A stretch of DNA of 64,000 nt from Hybos culiciformis (GCA_964007475.1 OZ023274.1:87129936-87193935); one strand, 5' to 3'. Positions 1 to 12,667 are shown, numbered from the stretch's first letter. Notes: generated by a model from the sequence alone, not told the origin. Numbers and translations: made by a program.

Positions 1-520
1 ATGAATAAAAATATGAATATCATCATATTAAAATATTATATTCAAAGCCAGTAGTTATTAAAAAATCACTAGTTCCAATTTTTCTTCTTTTTTCTTTATA
101 TTATAGTTAAACATTATATATAGATGTTAGGTATACTTACACATACTACAGTATAGGAAACAAAATCTAATTTAAAATTCATAAAAGAAAATTTATGCGA
201 AAGGATTAAGCTCTTAAACATATAATGTTATACTTGTTGTAATGTTATTTAATTTGTTTTTAAAACGCACATAAATTGGTTTTTATGAAAAAATTATACA
301 ATGATGACATGCATAAAAAAAAAATGTTATTTAATAGTAACCGGAAATTTGTAATTAAAATCACGCGAATTTTTGAAATTTTACCCTTTTTTAGTGAAAA
401 ATTATTAAAACTAAATAAATAATAAACTTTAATGCGTTGGGGATCGTTATGTTGTATTTAGTGCTATAGAATTTAGATCACTAAATGGAGTATTATATGC
501 GTCAATACACATGCAATCAT

Positions 521-620
521 TTAGATGCATCTGCGTAAATAATGAAAAAATTTAGATGCATCAGCGTATATAATGAAAAAATTTAGATGCATCAGCGTAA
601 ATAATGAAATCATTTAGATG
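521..620. repeat. 31-bp tandem repeat, about 3.2 copies
   Basis: The motif ttagatgcat starts at 521, 552 and 583, and a partial ttagatg starts at 614, giving an exact 31-bp period. Each copy continues with a gcgtaaataatgaaa-like tail. The copies differ at only a few positions, so the array is fairly young. Confidence 0.85.
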
Positions 621-770
621 TTTCGTATTGAATATTACGTAATACCTAAACAAACATAATATCTCTCACAATATTTCAATACAGCCAAATACAAAAAAAA
701 ATGAGAAAAAATGAGAAGAAAAAATATTCTCTCTTTGCAACTACCTCTCGCCTACGCATTAAAACAGTAT

Positions 771-952
771 ATTGGATATGTAAACAAAATTTGTTATACA
801 ACTCGTTCTGTATTTACACAAAAATACATTGACACTTGTCAATTTATATCACTCGACCTTCGGTCTCGTGATATAAGTATTGACTCGTGTCAATGTATTT
901 TTCTGTATACAGAACTCTTAATTAATAACAAATTTAGTTTACATATACAATA
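771..952. repeat. Long imperfect inverted repeat (foldback hairpin)
   Basis: The two arms (about 771-858 and 861-952) are imperfect reverse complements with almost no loop. The apex is at cgaccttcggtcg-like sequence near 859-862. Matching blocks include attggatatgtaaac (771-785) with gtttacatatacaat (938-952), and aaatacattgacac with its complement near 887-900. It could be a foldback transposon remnant or a source of hairpin RNA. An 80-codon open frame across it (711-953) is best explained by chance. Confidence 0.75.
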
Positions 953-3900
953 ATCTACTATTATAAATACATACCCAATGGAAATATTAGTTTTAGGAAA
1001 TATGCAGAATGAAAATAACATAAAGACCATCGTATTAAGTAAATTTATGTACAAGAGTATTTATATATTTATCTGTTGATTGATTTGCCCTTTGCTGCAA
1101 TAAATTATGAAATCAGAATTTTTAATAATAGCATTTTTTTTCTGGATATCTTTTGTTTGGATCTCAGTCAAAAAGCCAAAAAATACCCATAATTGTACTT
1201 GCACTACCAAAATAAAAGCCATTGAAAAGTCTCGCCACATGAAAATTATTAGTGGAATCTTATTAAATATTCCAAAATAATAATCTAAAATTTCGCTTGA
1301 TAAAATTTACTAAAAAATTTTTATATTTCCAAATTATAAAACCAGCAAAGTTCTTAAAAATTTTCATAAATGAAATAATTAAAGAAAATGTTTTTCTAAA
1401 TCTGTAACATAAAGCACACTAGTAATTTTAAAATTTGATGGGCTTAAAGTTAAAAAAAATAACATCAGCTTAAAGTTTTCCAAAAATTAAAAGCCATCTT
1501 CTATTTTCACAATAAAACATTTGTTAGTTATAATGATGTGAAATTTAAGCAGATTATCGTCACTGTGGAATACCTATATATATAAATCAATAGTAATTTA
1601 ATAAAATGTTTTGTTTTGCTTTTATTTACACATTATATTGCTATATCAATTTCCATTAATCCTTTATTTTCCATACTGTTTCATACTTATACTGATTGAT
1701 GGCATCGCATATACAATATAAAAAAACCTATAGTTGTTTTATTTTTTGTACACAATATCATTTTAGGTACATATGTGTATACAGATTAAATCATATATAT
1801 CTTATCCCAAGCGTATATTATTTACGCAAAATAATCCTATAGGTAATATAAATTGACAGGTGCTAATTGATTTTAATTGAAATTTTTCACCATACACTGT
1901 TTACAAAAACAGATTAAGACTAAAAACATTATAATTATTGGTGGGAAATGAGAATTCAATTAAATTTCTTATATAATTTGTGAACTTAATAAATTCATTG
2001 ATTATAAAGGAAATTAAATTTATTAAGTCTGTACAAATTTATTTCTTAATGTGAGTTCTCACGAGTAGATTTTCGTTGAGCGATTGAAAATGATTGGCAA
2101 AATGTTTGTGTGGTTTGATGTCATTTTGTGTTAAGGTTTATTATATACATTTCAATAGAAAATGAATAATTTTTTAAACCAATCAAAATAATAACAAATT
2201 TAATTTAAATATTTTATTTAGCGCTGAAGCAAAAACCACTGGATTACTATTAAAGCCCTTAAACATGAATAAATATTCTTTATCCACAAATTAACAAATT
2301 TATACTATCTTCCAACTATTCCCGCTTAAACAGATTTTTAAGGATTTAAGACAATTTAATGACAATTTCCATTAACGCAGGATAATTGTTTTCAAAGTCA
2401 TGACAAAAAAAAATTAAGTTTAAATAAAATTGGAGTTTCTTAAAAAACAAAAAAAAAACAAAGATTAATGTTTTGGAAATTTATCCTGTACTGTGATTAA
2501 GCCATTTATCTTCCACAATACAATAAAACCAAAATAAAACACTACTAGACAGGAAAAATTATTTAAGAATTTAAAAAAAAAAAAAAAAACTAAAATAATT
2601 CAATGTTAGTTTGGAAAACATTGAAGAGAAAAATATTTTTCACTGTGTTTAAAAAAAAAAAAAAAACCAACAAAATATGAAAAATTCAACAGATTGTTGT
2701 TAACATGCTGCTGTTGTTGTTCATATACAATCAAAATAAAAATAAAATCTTTTGTAAAACGTTTTCAATTAGAGATTTGTAAAATAAAAAATGAACAAAT
2801 CCAGATAAAAAGAAAAAAAAATAAATAAATAATTTATTATCATAGTGTCCAACTTTGGTCATACTATATGTAAACATGTATTTATAGATTAAAAAAAAAA
2901 AAAACAGTTGCTTGTATCTGATTTTTTAATAAAATTTTTCAGAAAAGAATTCCAATTTTAGATTAAATCCAATAAATTTTTAAATACCGCTAATTTACGC
3001 TAATTTAATCTTTTTCTAACCTCGGTTTAATTAATTATAATAATTTTTTTTTTGGCTTTAATTTGTATATTTTTTTAACCGAAAAATCTCTTAATCGTAT
3101 CCGTTCTTAATGTAATCAATCTTATTTGTTTTATTTTTTTTTAATTTTTCATTCAACCTTTCTAAACCTGATGGGACAAACATGCAATTTTTCTTCTATT
3201 TTATTTTTTTTTATTTTTAATAATCCTTTTCAAATAAAGTCAAATCCCATTTCCAAAGAAAACCCTTCGAACTTTTAAAGTTTACTTTAGAACAGAGAAT
3301 TTTGATCCTTTTAAATAAATTTTTCTTTTATTTTGTTTTGTTTCTTCTGAAAATTGGGGATTATTAAAAAAAATAAATCAACCTTAAATCGTATAAAATT
3401 TATGCATCTTTAAGATTTATGTTAAAAATAATAAAATTGAAAAAAAGAAACAAAAAAAAAAAAGAAATTTCCCGATTAAGGAAAAAAAAATTCAATTTTT
3501 CAAATTTTCACTTCATTAAATTTTGCCACTTCTATACATTTTAATTTTTTTTTTTTTTTCAAATAAAAAAAAACGATAAAAAATTACAACGCAGACATAA
3601 ACTGGCAAAAAAAAATTATTTCGTTAATAAAAATAAAAAAAAGTTTTTCTTTTAACCGGAAATTAGAAATACTGTTCCTATTATATACAATCAAAAAAAA
3701 AAGAAAATATTTTTTCCACTTAATCTGCAAAGGTCAAAAAACATTAAAAAATTATGAATTAAAAAATTGAAATGCTTGAAAAAACTTATCTAGTTCAACC
3801 CAACCCATTGCAAAAAACATATTTATCCTTTCTTTGTTCTGTTGAGATGTTAACTACAGTCCAGTTTAATCATTAATCATAATAATTCCTACAGGTTACA

Positions 3901-5689
3901 TGAAAACCTGATGATTATTATATGCGTTCTTATTTTCGTTTTTATCTAACAACTTATACAGAAATATTTATGTTTAATTGGAAGAGATTTTATCTTGACT
4001 TGCTTTTTATATATTTTCAAAACTTATGGTTAAATTAAATTTAAATGACATAAGTCAATTTTCCATATAAAAGGCTGAGTCTTACGTATGAAACCAACAT
4101 CAAAGATGTACATACATTTTATATGAATATACATATTATAAGTACATTTGTGTATAATGGTAGATTGTAAAAATTTTAATTTTTCTAAGTGCGAAACAAG
4201 AATTTTGATAACAATTCGAAATAAATTTATGTATGTGTATAAAATAAAAATTTCATGATTTTGTCAAATTTAAGCTTATTAAAGGATTAAAGAAAAAATA
4301 AAGTTTAAAAAATATTATAATAAAAAAAAATCCTCAAGAATTATTTTTCTTTATACTCTTATAACATATTTTCCGACAAAAAAAAAATCTCAATTTATAT
4401 AAAACTTCTCCGGAAATTAAAGAATTTTACTACTGAATATAAAGGGCGCTCTTTTAAATAAAAGAAGAAAAAAAAATTTTTGATTAAATTTTCCTGATAT
4501 GTTAAAAAAAAAAAAAAATACTTAATCGGTCTTCTAAGATAAAAAAAAAATAGATTCTTTGAGGATAAACTGATTGTGTATCACCATATTTTTATTTCAT
4601 ATACCATTTTTTCGATTTCTTACTTATACTAAAATATACATAGTGTCAACTGGTGTCAATTACACAGAGCTGTAAAAAAAATATTTATGGAATTTAATTC
4701 ATTATATATAGTTATAGCCTTAACATTAACATTTCATTCAGTATATGTATTAAATTAATTTCGCAAAGCACGGTATTTTTTAGCAACCAATTTGAAGACC
4801 TTAAATGTTTTATATATATATGGCCTTGATAATTAAGTTCCATATTTGAATTGGTCACCTCAAAATATTAAGACAGTACTATATTTTTTTTGTCACAATC
4901 ACAATATCTTAAATTTACATAATAAGACATATTTTTGTGTAATTTAAGTAAGTTTTTAATAAATTTAATCAAATTTTATTCTTTGTAAATTAATTATCTC
5001 ATAAAACACGGTACACACCGCACTTATGTGGGTTACCCGTCATCGCAAACTTACAATATCGAGAAAATCACTTAACCATTATAAAACGCTTAGCTAAAAG
5101 ATATTATCCTATCCCCCATAAATACGTATTTAGAAAAATAACAAAGAGTCATATTAAATCTATTAACACTACTGGTGAAAATAATAAGTTTGATATAAAT
5201 TTTTATGGTGTAAAAAAGCTAATAACATTTTCAGTAAAAAAAAAAATAAATAAATTTTTATAAAAAAACCAAATTTATACGTATTATGTACAACATATAT
5301 GTACATATATATAACATGTTTTTGTTTTTCAGAAAAAAAAAATTGGAGGGTGTAATGTGTAATGTTATGTACAATGGTTGTAAATACATTTTTTTATTGA
5401 TATTGCTATCAATGAAATATCTTCTTTTTTTTTTTTTGGGTTGAAAAAAAAAAGAATAGAAATCAGTAAATTTTATCAGTACTTTTATTTTAATATTTCT
5501 GGATATAGGATTTATTTTTATGATACTGGATAGATAAATTGTTTACATTTAACTTTTAAACATAAATTAACTACCGAAATACCCATCTTGACCTCTTTTT
5601 AGATTATTTATAAGTTTAAGCAATGCAAGTTGGGAAAAGTAGTAATTTTTATATTTTATGTAAGTAGGTACCTGTCCGATATTTATTTT

Positions 5690-5724
5690 ATAAAGAAATC
5701 TTTATTAGAAATCTTTATTAGAAA
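5690..5724. repeat. Short tandem duplication
   Basis: The phrase aaatctttattaga occurs twice in a row with a period of about 15 bp. It is a simple slippage-type repeat with no sign of function. Confidence 0.6.
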
Positions 5725-6659
5725 AATTAAGTATAAATGATTTATATATATTTATACCAGGATTTCGGACAACGGAAACAAAGTAGCAATGGGAAATTGT
5801 ATGAAGTGGATAGAATTGGGTCTGCAGGAAGATAACAATTTTAAATTTTAATTTAATTGCTACTGAAGCCATGTCTTTTTTTTAATTTTAGTCATTTCTC
5901 AGTATATAGTAATAAGTCGAGTACGTTGTTCCGATAGTAACAAGATACCTTCGTTATTCCGATACGAGTAAAATATGTATCCTGATCTAAAATGCTTAAA
6001 TAAAAATTAATATTAACTACTACTGAATCCAATGCAAAGGTACTATTATAAAATTAATTCATTTAATTAATTTGATTAAAATATAAACTTACAATTTGTT
6101 GTTTTTCTACATAACGAATTATCAAAAAATTACTTTAAAAGCTTGGATTCTCTGAAGATTTTTTTTAAAGCTAAATAATAAATAATGCTATACCCTTAAG
6201 ACCAAAAACAACAAAAAAAGTTTCAAAGACATGATTTAGCGATTTTAATTTTTTGGAAAAAATTTACACATAAAGCGACGATCACCAAAACTTCCGACAA
6301 TTTTGCCAAATTGAAATCTCCTATAGTGTACCATACATTATCTAAATTTGATTTGGTTTCTTAAAATCGAAATGTTATGGGTAATTATGTACTTTTCCAA
6401 TTTATGAGTGAATGATAGGAGGATGTATCATCAGGTCAGCAGAAATATTATGGAGTTAAAAGCGCGCTTTTCAGATTTCTGTTCCACTTCTCTGTATTTA
6501 ATTTTGATTTTTTTTTTCACAAACCACAAAATAAATACAAATTCGTTGATTTTTCACCGCTTTAAAAAAAAAAAACAAAATAGAAGTTATTATATGAGTT
6601 TATGATAATAATGCCACCATTAGAAAACAAAATCTACACTCGGACGACAAATAATAAAG

Positions 6660-6667
6660 TGACGTCA
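6660..6667. promoter_or_regulatory. CRE-like palindrome TGACGTCA upstream of mRpL42
   Basis: A perfect TGACGTCA octamer lies 143 bp before the mRpL42 start codon. This is the established CREB/ATF (bZIP) binding sequence. The same octamer occurs upstream of NOMO and Cdk2 in this window and I found it nowhere else in it. Confidence 0.55.
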
Positions 6668-6687
6668 CCACTCATAAAAGGAATAAA

Positions 6688-6697
6688 ATCAGCTGAT
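6688..6697 (+). promoter_or_regulatory. ATCAGCTGAT E-box-like core promoter motif
   Basis: The palindrome ATCAGCTGAT lies 113 bp before the mRpL42 ATG and 20 bp downstream of the TGACGTCA site. It matches the E-box-type core promoter motif known from Drosophila housekeeping promoters (consensus near AWCAGCTGWT). The position fits a TSS-proximal element, but no transcript evidence is available. Confidence 0.45.
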
Positions 6698-6809
6698 TAG
6701 TAATATGAAACAAAAAAATAAGCATTATAAAATTTTGTTTGCTTTTTTTTGTTTCCAAAGTTTTTCTAAAAATTAAAGTTTATTTACATACATTTATTAA
6801 AAATTAAAA

Positions 6810-7214
6810 ATGATTTTTCGCAAATTTACCAAAATCATTTTATCACAAAATCCTATAAAATTTTCAACATATTCACAAATTTTATATTCCATTAAGAAAA
6901 ATCCAATTGGCGGACTTAGTTTGGTTGAAAATGTTACTGAAACAGATAATGCTAAAATGTATGTTGCCTGGCATCCAGATGTCGAATTTCCATATGAATT
7001 AACACGTCCAGTACCAGAAGAAGCTACCGCAAAAGCAGATTCATTATTGAGAGATGCAACATTGGAAACGGCAATGCAAGCCTATCGTAACAAACATCCT
7101 GAGGTTGCTCGACAAGAATTAATGAATTTAACATTTACAACAAAACACCGCTGGTATCCAAGATCAAGAGACAAAAAAGCTAAAAAAACACCAATGGATC
7201 GAAAATATTTGTAA
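6810..7214 (+). CDS. mRpL42: Mitochondrial large ribosomal subunit protein mL42
   Basis: This single-exon gene encodes 134 residues of mitochondrial ribosomal protein L42 (once also called S32), a metazoan component of the mitochondrial large subunit. Diagnostic blocks are YVAWHPDVEFPYELTRPVP (about residues 50-68) and the C-terminal FTTKHRWYP (about 109-117), both characteristic of the family. The first 20-25 residues are rich in K, R, S and hydrophobic residues and lack acidic ones, as expected for a matrix-targeting peptide. The ATG follows an A-rich context and is the first in frame. Length matches the family. It faces Cdk10 tail-to-tail across about 410 bp, and an AATAAA at 7241-7246 could end its transcript. 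Confidence 0.95.
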   Translation: MIFRKFTKIILSQNPIKFSTYSQILYSIKKNPIGGLSLVENVTETDNAKMYVAWHPDVEFPYELTRPVPEEATAKADSLLRDATLETAMQAYRNKHPEVARQELMNLTFTTKHRWYPRSRDKKAKKTPMDRKYL

Positions 7215-7240
7215 TAATTTAATTCATAGTCAAAGATAAT

Positions 7241-7246
7241 AATAAA
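7241..7246 (+). terminator. Possible poly(A) signal of mRpL42
   Basis: AATAAA lies 27 nt after the mRpL42 stop codon. In such AT-rich DNA the hexamer is common, so support comes only from position. Confidence 0.4.
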
Positions 7247-7624
7247 AAAAAATTCTTCAAAAAAAAAGAAAAACATTTTTTTTTTCGTAACTGCAATTTT
7301 AGAAGTATTTTAGGACAGAAATTGCTCTTAATTTGATTTCTTTGTAAGTTCCTCCATATATTTGTAATATCATGATCATGACTGAAGTCTAGGTTCCTAA
7401 TCTATCAAAATATTTGAAAATCTCATTTAGGTAATTTAGAAAACTTTATTAATTTTAAGATCATTAAAAAAGAATGCAAATTAATATAGTAGACAAACGT
7501 TACAATACATTATTTAAGTATAATTATTCTTAACTAAATAAGGACTAATTTTTTTCTTTTTTAATTCAATAAAAAAATTGTTCATTAAAATTTTGAAATT
7601 ATTCAAAAAAAAAAAAAATTATAA

Positions 7625-9412
7625 TTATTCTACTCGTCTTTTTTTAATTAAACTTCCCAATAAATCTGATAAATTATCAGAATTTCCTAAGTTAGAAGAT
7701 TGTTGCTGCGCCTGAGGATTAGCATCTTTTTTCATATTTCGATGTTGTGGGAATGTTGGCATAAGTTTTGGATCACAAGCTAGAATTGGAATAATTGTTA
7801 ACTCATATTTTAACATTAGCATAGTTAAAAAAATAATTTCTTACGTAATGGTGGCTCCTTGAAATATGAACTTTGTAAGCATTCATCAGCCGTTGCCCTT
7901 TTCTTTGGATCATACATAAAGAGAAAATTCAGCAAACGTAATCCTGCAGCAGATAGCCATGGAAATTTAGTTTTGATATTATTATAGGGTTGCTGCTTTA
8001 ACGTAAAATTTTTTAACGAAGGTAACAGTGTAAATTCTGGCCAAATTGCTTCCGATGGTGTACCCAATAAATCAATTATCAATTCAATTTGAGCGATTTC
8101 TGTTTTTCCAGGCATTAAAGGCTTATGACTCAATAATTCACCCAAAATACATCCTAAAGCCCACATATCAATAGCCGTCGTTTGAACTTGTGATCCAAGT
8201 AATAATTCGGGTGAGCGATACCATAGTGTTACTACTTGAGGTGTCATGGGCTTCACAGGAATTCCAAAATAACGAGCTAACCCGAAATCAGCTGAAGACC
8301 AAAATTATTTAGATTATATTTTAAATAAAAGTGAATATTTTTACAACGATTTTAAATTAAATTAAAAAAAAATATATAAAAAAAAAATTACCAATTTTTA
8401 CACATCCCTTATCAGTCATTAAAAGATTTGATACTTTTAAATCTCTATGAATAATATACCGTGAGTGAAGATATTTGAGGCCTTTCAGAACCTGAATAGT
8501 TATACATTTAACTTCCGATTCGGAAAATGGATTTGTCATGTTATCCAATAATGAAGCTAGATCTTGTTCACAATATTCCATAGCCAAAAAAATGCTTAAA
8601 AATAGTTTATTTTTTATGTAAGGAATAAATATGTGTATATTTATGAATAGTAGTTTTCACAACAAAAATTACCTTTCGAGGCTTTTACCAACGACAACTT
8701 CTCTAAGTCGAACAACATTGATATGATCACAATTCAATAAAATTTGAATTTCTCTTAAACCGCTGATCGGTATCCCATCTTTTTCTTGATCCATACGTAC
8801 TCTTTTTAATGCAACCACTTCGTTTGAACGGGTATCTCGAGCACGATCTGTAAAATAAACAGTTTTAAGTTGTAAGAATAATTAAAATTTTTGATGTCAT
8901 TTTTTCAAATAAGTAGGTCTATGAAATTGCTGCGAAAGTAGGTAGGTATTTAACGTGCAAAATTGCTTTCTTTCTTGATAGTGTACCCACCTTACCTACA
9001 TAAATCTTTATAACAAATTCGCATTAATAATAGGTAAATATTCACAAAAAAAAAAAAAACTTACAAACCACACCGTAAGATCCTTCACCAATTCGATTCA
9101 GTTTTTCAAATTCTGTGACCAATCTGCATCGCCCAAGCTAAAAACGAAAAAATTATAATTTGTTTTTTATTTTTAATTTTTTTTTATTTAAATTTTTTAA
9201 CCTGATCTCTCTCTTTGATTTCCATTGGCTGCATTGTTTTAAATGAAATTAAATAATTTTTTCTAGAAATTGGTGGCTCTGCAGACGACGTTGTGGAACC
9301 TTTAGATGATTTCTCTTTAGATGCTAAGAATTCGTTCAAAAGAATAAATATTAAAAACAAATGTAGGTAGGGCTCAACAACAAAATTATTTATTATAATT
9401 TTAATTACCCAT
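7625..9412 (-). CDS. Cdk10: Cyclin-dependent kinase 10 (7 exons)
   Basis: A CDC2-related serine/threonine kinase that pairs with cyclin M in known animals. Coding exons on the minus strand are 9409-9412 (ATGG only), 9202-9323, 9065-9137, 8673-8847, 8392-8594, 7845-8291 and 7625-7779. They sum to 1179 nt, giving 392 residues. The glycine loop GEGSYG is at about 59-64, the ATP lysine in VALKR at 81, and the cyclin-binding helix reads PISGLRE (93-99), one change from the PISSLRE signature. Next come HRDLK (174-178, Asp176), DFG (Asp194) and the activation segment [15 protein letters not shown]. The tail [16 protein letters not shown] is typical of CDK10. The Ser/Lys-rich N-terminus before the kinase domain is longer than in most relatives. 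The gene is divergent from Vps33B across about 900 bp. Confidence 0.95.
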
Positions 9413-10323
9413 TTTTTGTGTTTTTTTTTTTTTTTTTATTAATTACAAATTGAAAATTGTTATTATATTTGAAAAAAATTTTTTTTTAATTAAAATACAA
9501 GTAGGTTAAAATACCTTTTGTATCTATTATTAAAAAATTTATAAAATTAAAATAAATTAAAAGGAGGTAGAGGTAGGAATTTTGTTTGTCAAATCAAGGC
9601 TTTGATATTGTGTATTTTTATGACAACCGGCTTTTGTTTACATTTGAACAATTTTAATATTTATAAAGCTGGCAAAGTCGACTGTAAAAATGATCAAGAT
9701 ATAAAAATGTTAAATTAACATTTTTGTACAAGCTGAATCGTATTTCGACCGCGAGTAAAGTAAAATCAACCGCAAATATTATTTAAATAGATTTTTGGTA
9801 AAAAGATTAAAATTTTTAAAATATTTTATAATTTTAATTAGAAGTCCTTCTACGACCTTTTTCACTTCTTTTCATTTCAATAAATTTTTCGGGAAGTTTT
9901 CTGTAAAAAAAAAAACCCATAATTGCCAAAGCATGAGAAAATTATTTTTATTTTTATGGCGCGACTTGAACTGTGCTTATATTTTACTTTTTGCGGCGGT
10001 CATCGCGTTATTTATTCACAGTCACTGCGTTCAGTCAGCCAGCAACTGTATCACCAGCAACTGTATCAGTCAGCCAGCAACTGCATCACCCGAATAAAAA
10101 ATTAAAGTCAAAACAAAAACACACAAAATATTGAACAAATAAAAAAAAACTAAAACCCTTCATAAGTATTTAAGTAGATAAGATAGTTTGATAGTTTGTT
10201 CATCTTCAAAAACTTACTTACTGTTACTAACAAAGTAACAACTCAACTTACCTTCTTTCTGACCACCCTTTTCGTAAAAGTAATTACCTAATAGTAAATA
10301 AATTAACAAAAAAAAAAAAAACA
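9413..10323. promoter_or_regulatory. Divergent intergenic region Cdk10 / Vps33B
   Basis: About 910 bp separate the two start codons, so both promoters and 5' UTRs must lie here. A stretch at 10032-10091 repeats cagccagcaactg and caccagcaactg-like phrases several times and is less AT-rich than its surroundings. Two overlapping open frames (9795-10105) cover it but show no domain and are probably not translated. No clear TATA box or initiator could be assigned. Confidence 0.5.
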
Positions 10324-12528
10324 ATGAAGGAATTCGTAAAAATATCACAAGAAAAGTTAAAAGGTATTTTAAAATCAATTGAAAATAAGAAAAACTTTAT
10401 CATTGAAGATTCATTGATCAAACCTCTGGAGCTAGTTTGCAGTGCTTCGTGGCTCAGGTGAGTGAACCTGAAACAACTGGGTTTTGGGATAATATGACGT
10501 CCGAGGCATGAATATATACCTATCTAACTACTCACCTACATACTACTCATATAAAGATCAAATGTTTAATATGTATTGTAGATATCTACCTATCTGCGTA
10601 TTTATCTTTATATTAATATTTAACTAACTGGCTAACTACTACCTACCTAGTTAGGTACCTATACCTAACAATAAAAAAACAATGTATGTATTAAGCTAAG
10701 AATTCTAATGCATAAGCCTTGTTATAAGGTGGCCTTATTCTTTTCGAAAGTTCAGCAAGTAAACACTAGTGTTAGCCTTTGCCAAAAACCATTTAGGTAC
10801 TTCTTAAAAAAATAAAAATCAAATTAATCCATAACATTAAATTTTTTTTTTACATTAAGGTCAAATGGAATTGATAAAATTTATAGATTTGATAAAAAAT
10901 TACATAGTCCTTGTGAATCGAATACAAACGTATTTTTCATTAATGCCAATCTGAAGATGTTCAAAATAACTCTAGATCAAATTCATGCGTACAGAAACAA
11001 GAGTAGTGGTAAATTAATTGAAACCTTCTACCATGTTATTATCTATCCCGATGTATTTTTAAGTTTTTACAAATTACTTGAAGAAGAAGGATTATATGGA
11101 ATTGTGAGGTTGTATCGTTTTAATTGGAATTTTTTACATTTGGATGATAATTTATATAGTTTGGAATTGAATCAAGTTTATAATGAAATTTTCATTCAAG
11201 AAAATTACCAGCTATTAAAATCGATCGCACAAAGTTTTCGTTTGTTAAATTTAGTTGTAGGAAGACCTGACTATTATGTGTGTTGTGGTCAAAATTCTAT
11301 AAAAATTGTACAAATGATTGCTAAATTTCAAGAAAGCAAAGCACAATTTTCTGTTAGAAACTCAAAAGAAATGTCAACATTTATTTTAATAGATAGACCC
11401 GAAGATTATTCATCTTGCTTATTAACGCCATCAATTTATTCAGGTTTAATTAATGAAGTATTTCCGATTCGTGCTGGTGAAATAAAATCGCCAAAATTAA
11501 GTGAAATTTCAAAAGTTTTACAAACTTCACCACACAATCTAAATATGAGTGAAAAAATTGATTTTAAGATTAATTCAAATATTGATAAAATTTTTGAGGC
11601 AAATCGATATCGTCTTTTCACTGAAGCTAGTCAAATGGTTCAAGCAAATGCCAAACAGCTAGGGGTTAAAGTTAAGCAAATTCATAATTTAAATTTACCT
11701 GAAATTGAGCAGTATATAACGAAAAATTTGCCAAAAATTTCAATGGAAAAACAAAAAATTTTAGCGCATATGAAAATTTGTGAAATTATTATTAAAATGT
11801 TGGCGGGAAATTTTCGTAAAAGACAAACTTTAGAGGAGGACATTATTAAGGGATTGGATAAGAGAGCTCAAATGGAAAAGATGATTGAATTGCTATTATC
11901 AGATGGGCATTCATTAAATTCTTTGAGATTACTATGTTTGATGAATTTATCTGGAAATTTATCAACCGAAGAGTACATTTCATTTATTCAAATATTTTGT
12001 TCAATCTTTGGGTTTGAGTACCTTACAAATTTCCGAACATTGAGTTCTGGAAATTTATTACCCAAAATTGGAGTACAAAAATCTAAAATGAGAATATTTG
12101 ATAAATTTTCGATACCAAAATTTGATGATATTGAAACTTTTCAGATTCTAGCGAATAAATTAAATTCTAGTGAAAATTCAAAACAGAAAAGATTAGATTA
12201 TGTTTTTAACGGAACTTATACTCCATTTGTGTCAAAAATTTTAATCACATTATTTTCAACTTTACAAAACGGTCCGCGACAAGAATTTTTGGACCGTATA
12301 ACTTGTTTCGAATCTGAAGAGTACAAACAGTTGAATTTTAAACAATTTAAAACTGAATCTTTACAAAAATTACAAAAAAGAGGAATTTTTGTTTTTATAC
12401 TCGGTGGTATAACATATTCTGAAATTGCTGCATGTGATCATTTTTCAAAAATTACAGGCATTAGAGTAATTGCAAGTTCGAATTGTATTATTAACGGAAA
12501 AGAAATTGTGTCTGTCTTAAATGAGTGA
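10324..12528 (+). CDS. Vps33B: Vacuolar protein sorting-associated protein 33B
   Basis: A Sec1/Munc18-family protein that partners Vps16B/VIPAS39 in late-endosome, lysosome-related organelle and phagosome maturation. Two exons, 10324-10457 and 10860-12528, join at CTCAG|GTGAGT and TTAAG|G and give 600 residues (human VPS33B 617). Features in order are an N-terminal helical start (MKEFVKISQEKLKG), LEEEGLYG at about 117-124 as in VPS33B, the family motif FILIDRPEDY at about 219-228 followed by LLTPSIYSGLINEVFPI, SLRLLCLMNLSGN at about 401-413, the YVFNGTYTPF block and the C-terminal FILGGITYSEIAAC. The VPS33B rather than VPS33A identity rests on these blocks. Intron 1 is rich in ACCT/AGGT words. 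AATAAA at 12662-12667 may end the transcript. Confidence 0.95.
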
Positions 12529-12661
12529 ATCTAAATAAGAGATCAAATTAAATTATTCATTCATTAAGTAGGTTTTTTTTGGTTAGACTAAAAACAAAAT
12601 TATTAAAATTCTCCGTTTTTTTTTTTACAAGTTTCATTGAGAAAATGAGTTTTATTGATTG

Positions 12662-12667
12662 AATAAA
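12662..12667 (+). terminator. Possible poly(A) signal of Vps33B
   Basis: AATAAA occurs 134 nt past the Vps33B stop codon. Position is the only support. Confidence 0.3.

Larger units (their letters stand above)
1..6659. other. Gene-poor AT-rich stretch
   Basis: I see no supportable coding gene here. Open frames are short, lysine/asparagine/phenylalanine-rich and have no recognisable domain. The stretch is dominated by A/T runs. It holds a 31-bp tandem repeat (521-620) and a long imperfect hairpin (771-952), listed separately. It could be intergenic DNA or part of a long intron of a gene lying to the left. Confidence 0.6.

Noticed and set aside
711..953. 80-codon open frame on the plus strand
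   Set aside because: It lies almost wholly inside the long inverted repeat at 771-952, has no domain and has the composition expected of a foldback repeat.
6408..6605. 65-codon frame before mRpL42
   Set aside because: Low-complexity Phe/Lys-rich translation in what should be upstream flank; no signal of coding selection.
9795..10105. Two overlapping frames in the Cdk10-Vps33B gap
   Set aside because: Both cover the same short Ser/Gln/Ile repeat; better explained by the cagcaactg repeat and 5' UTR sequence than by a gene.
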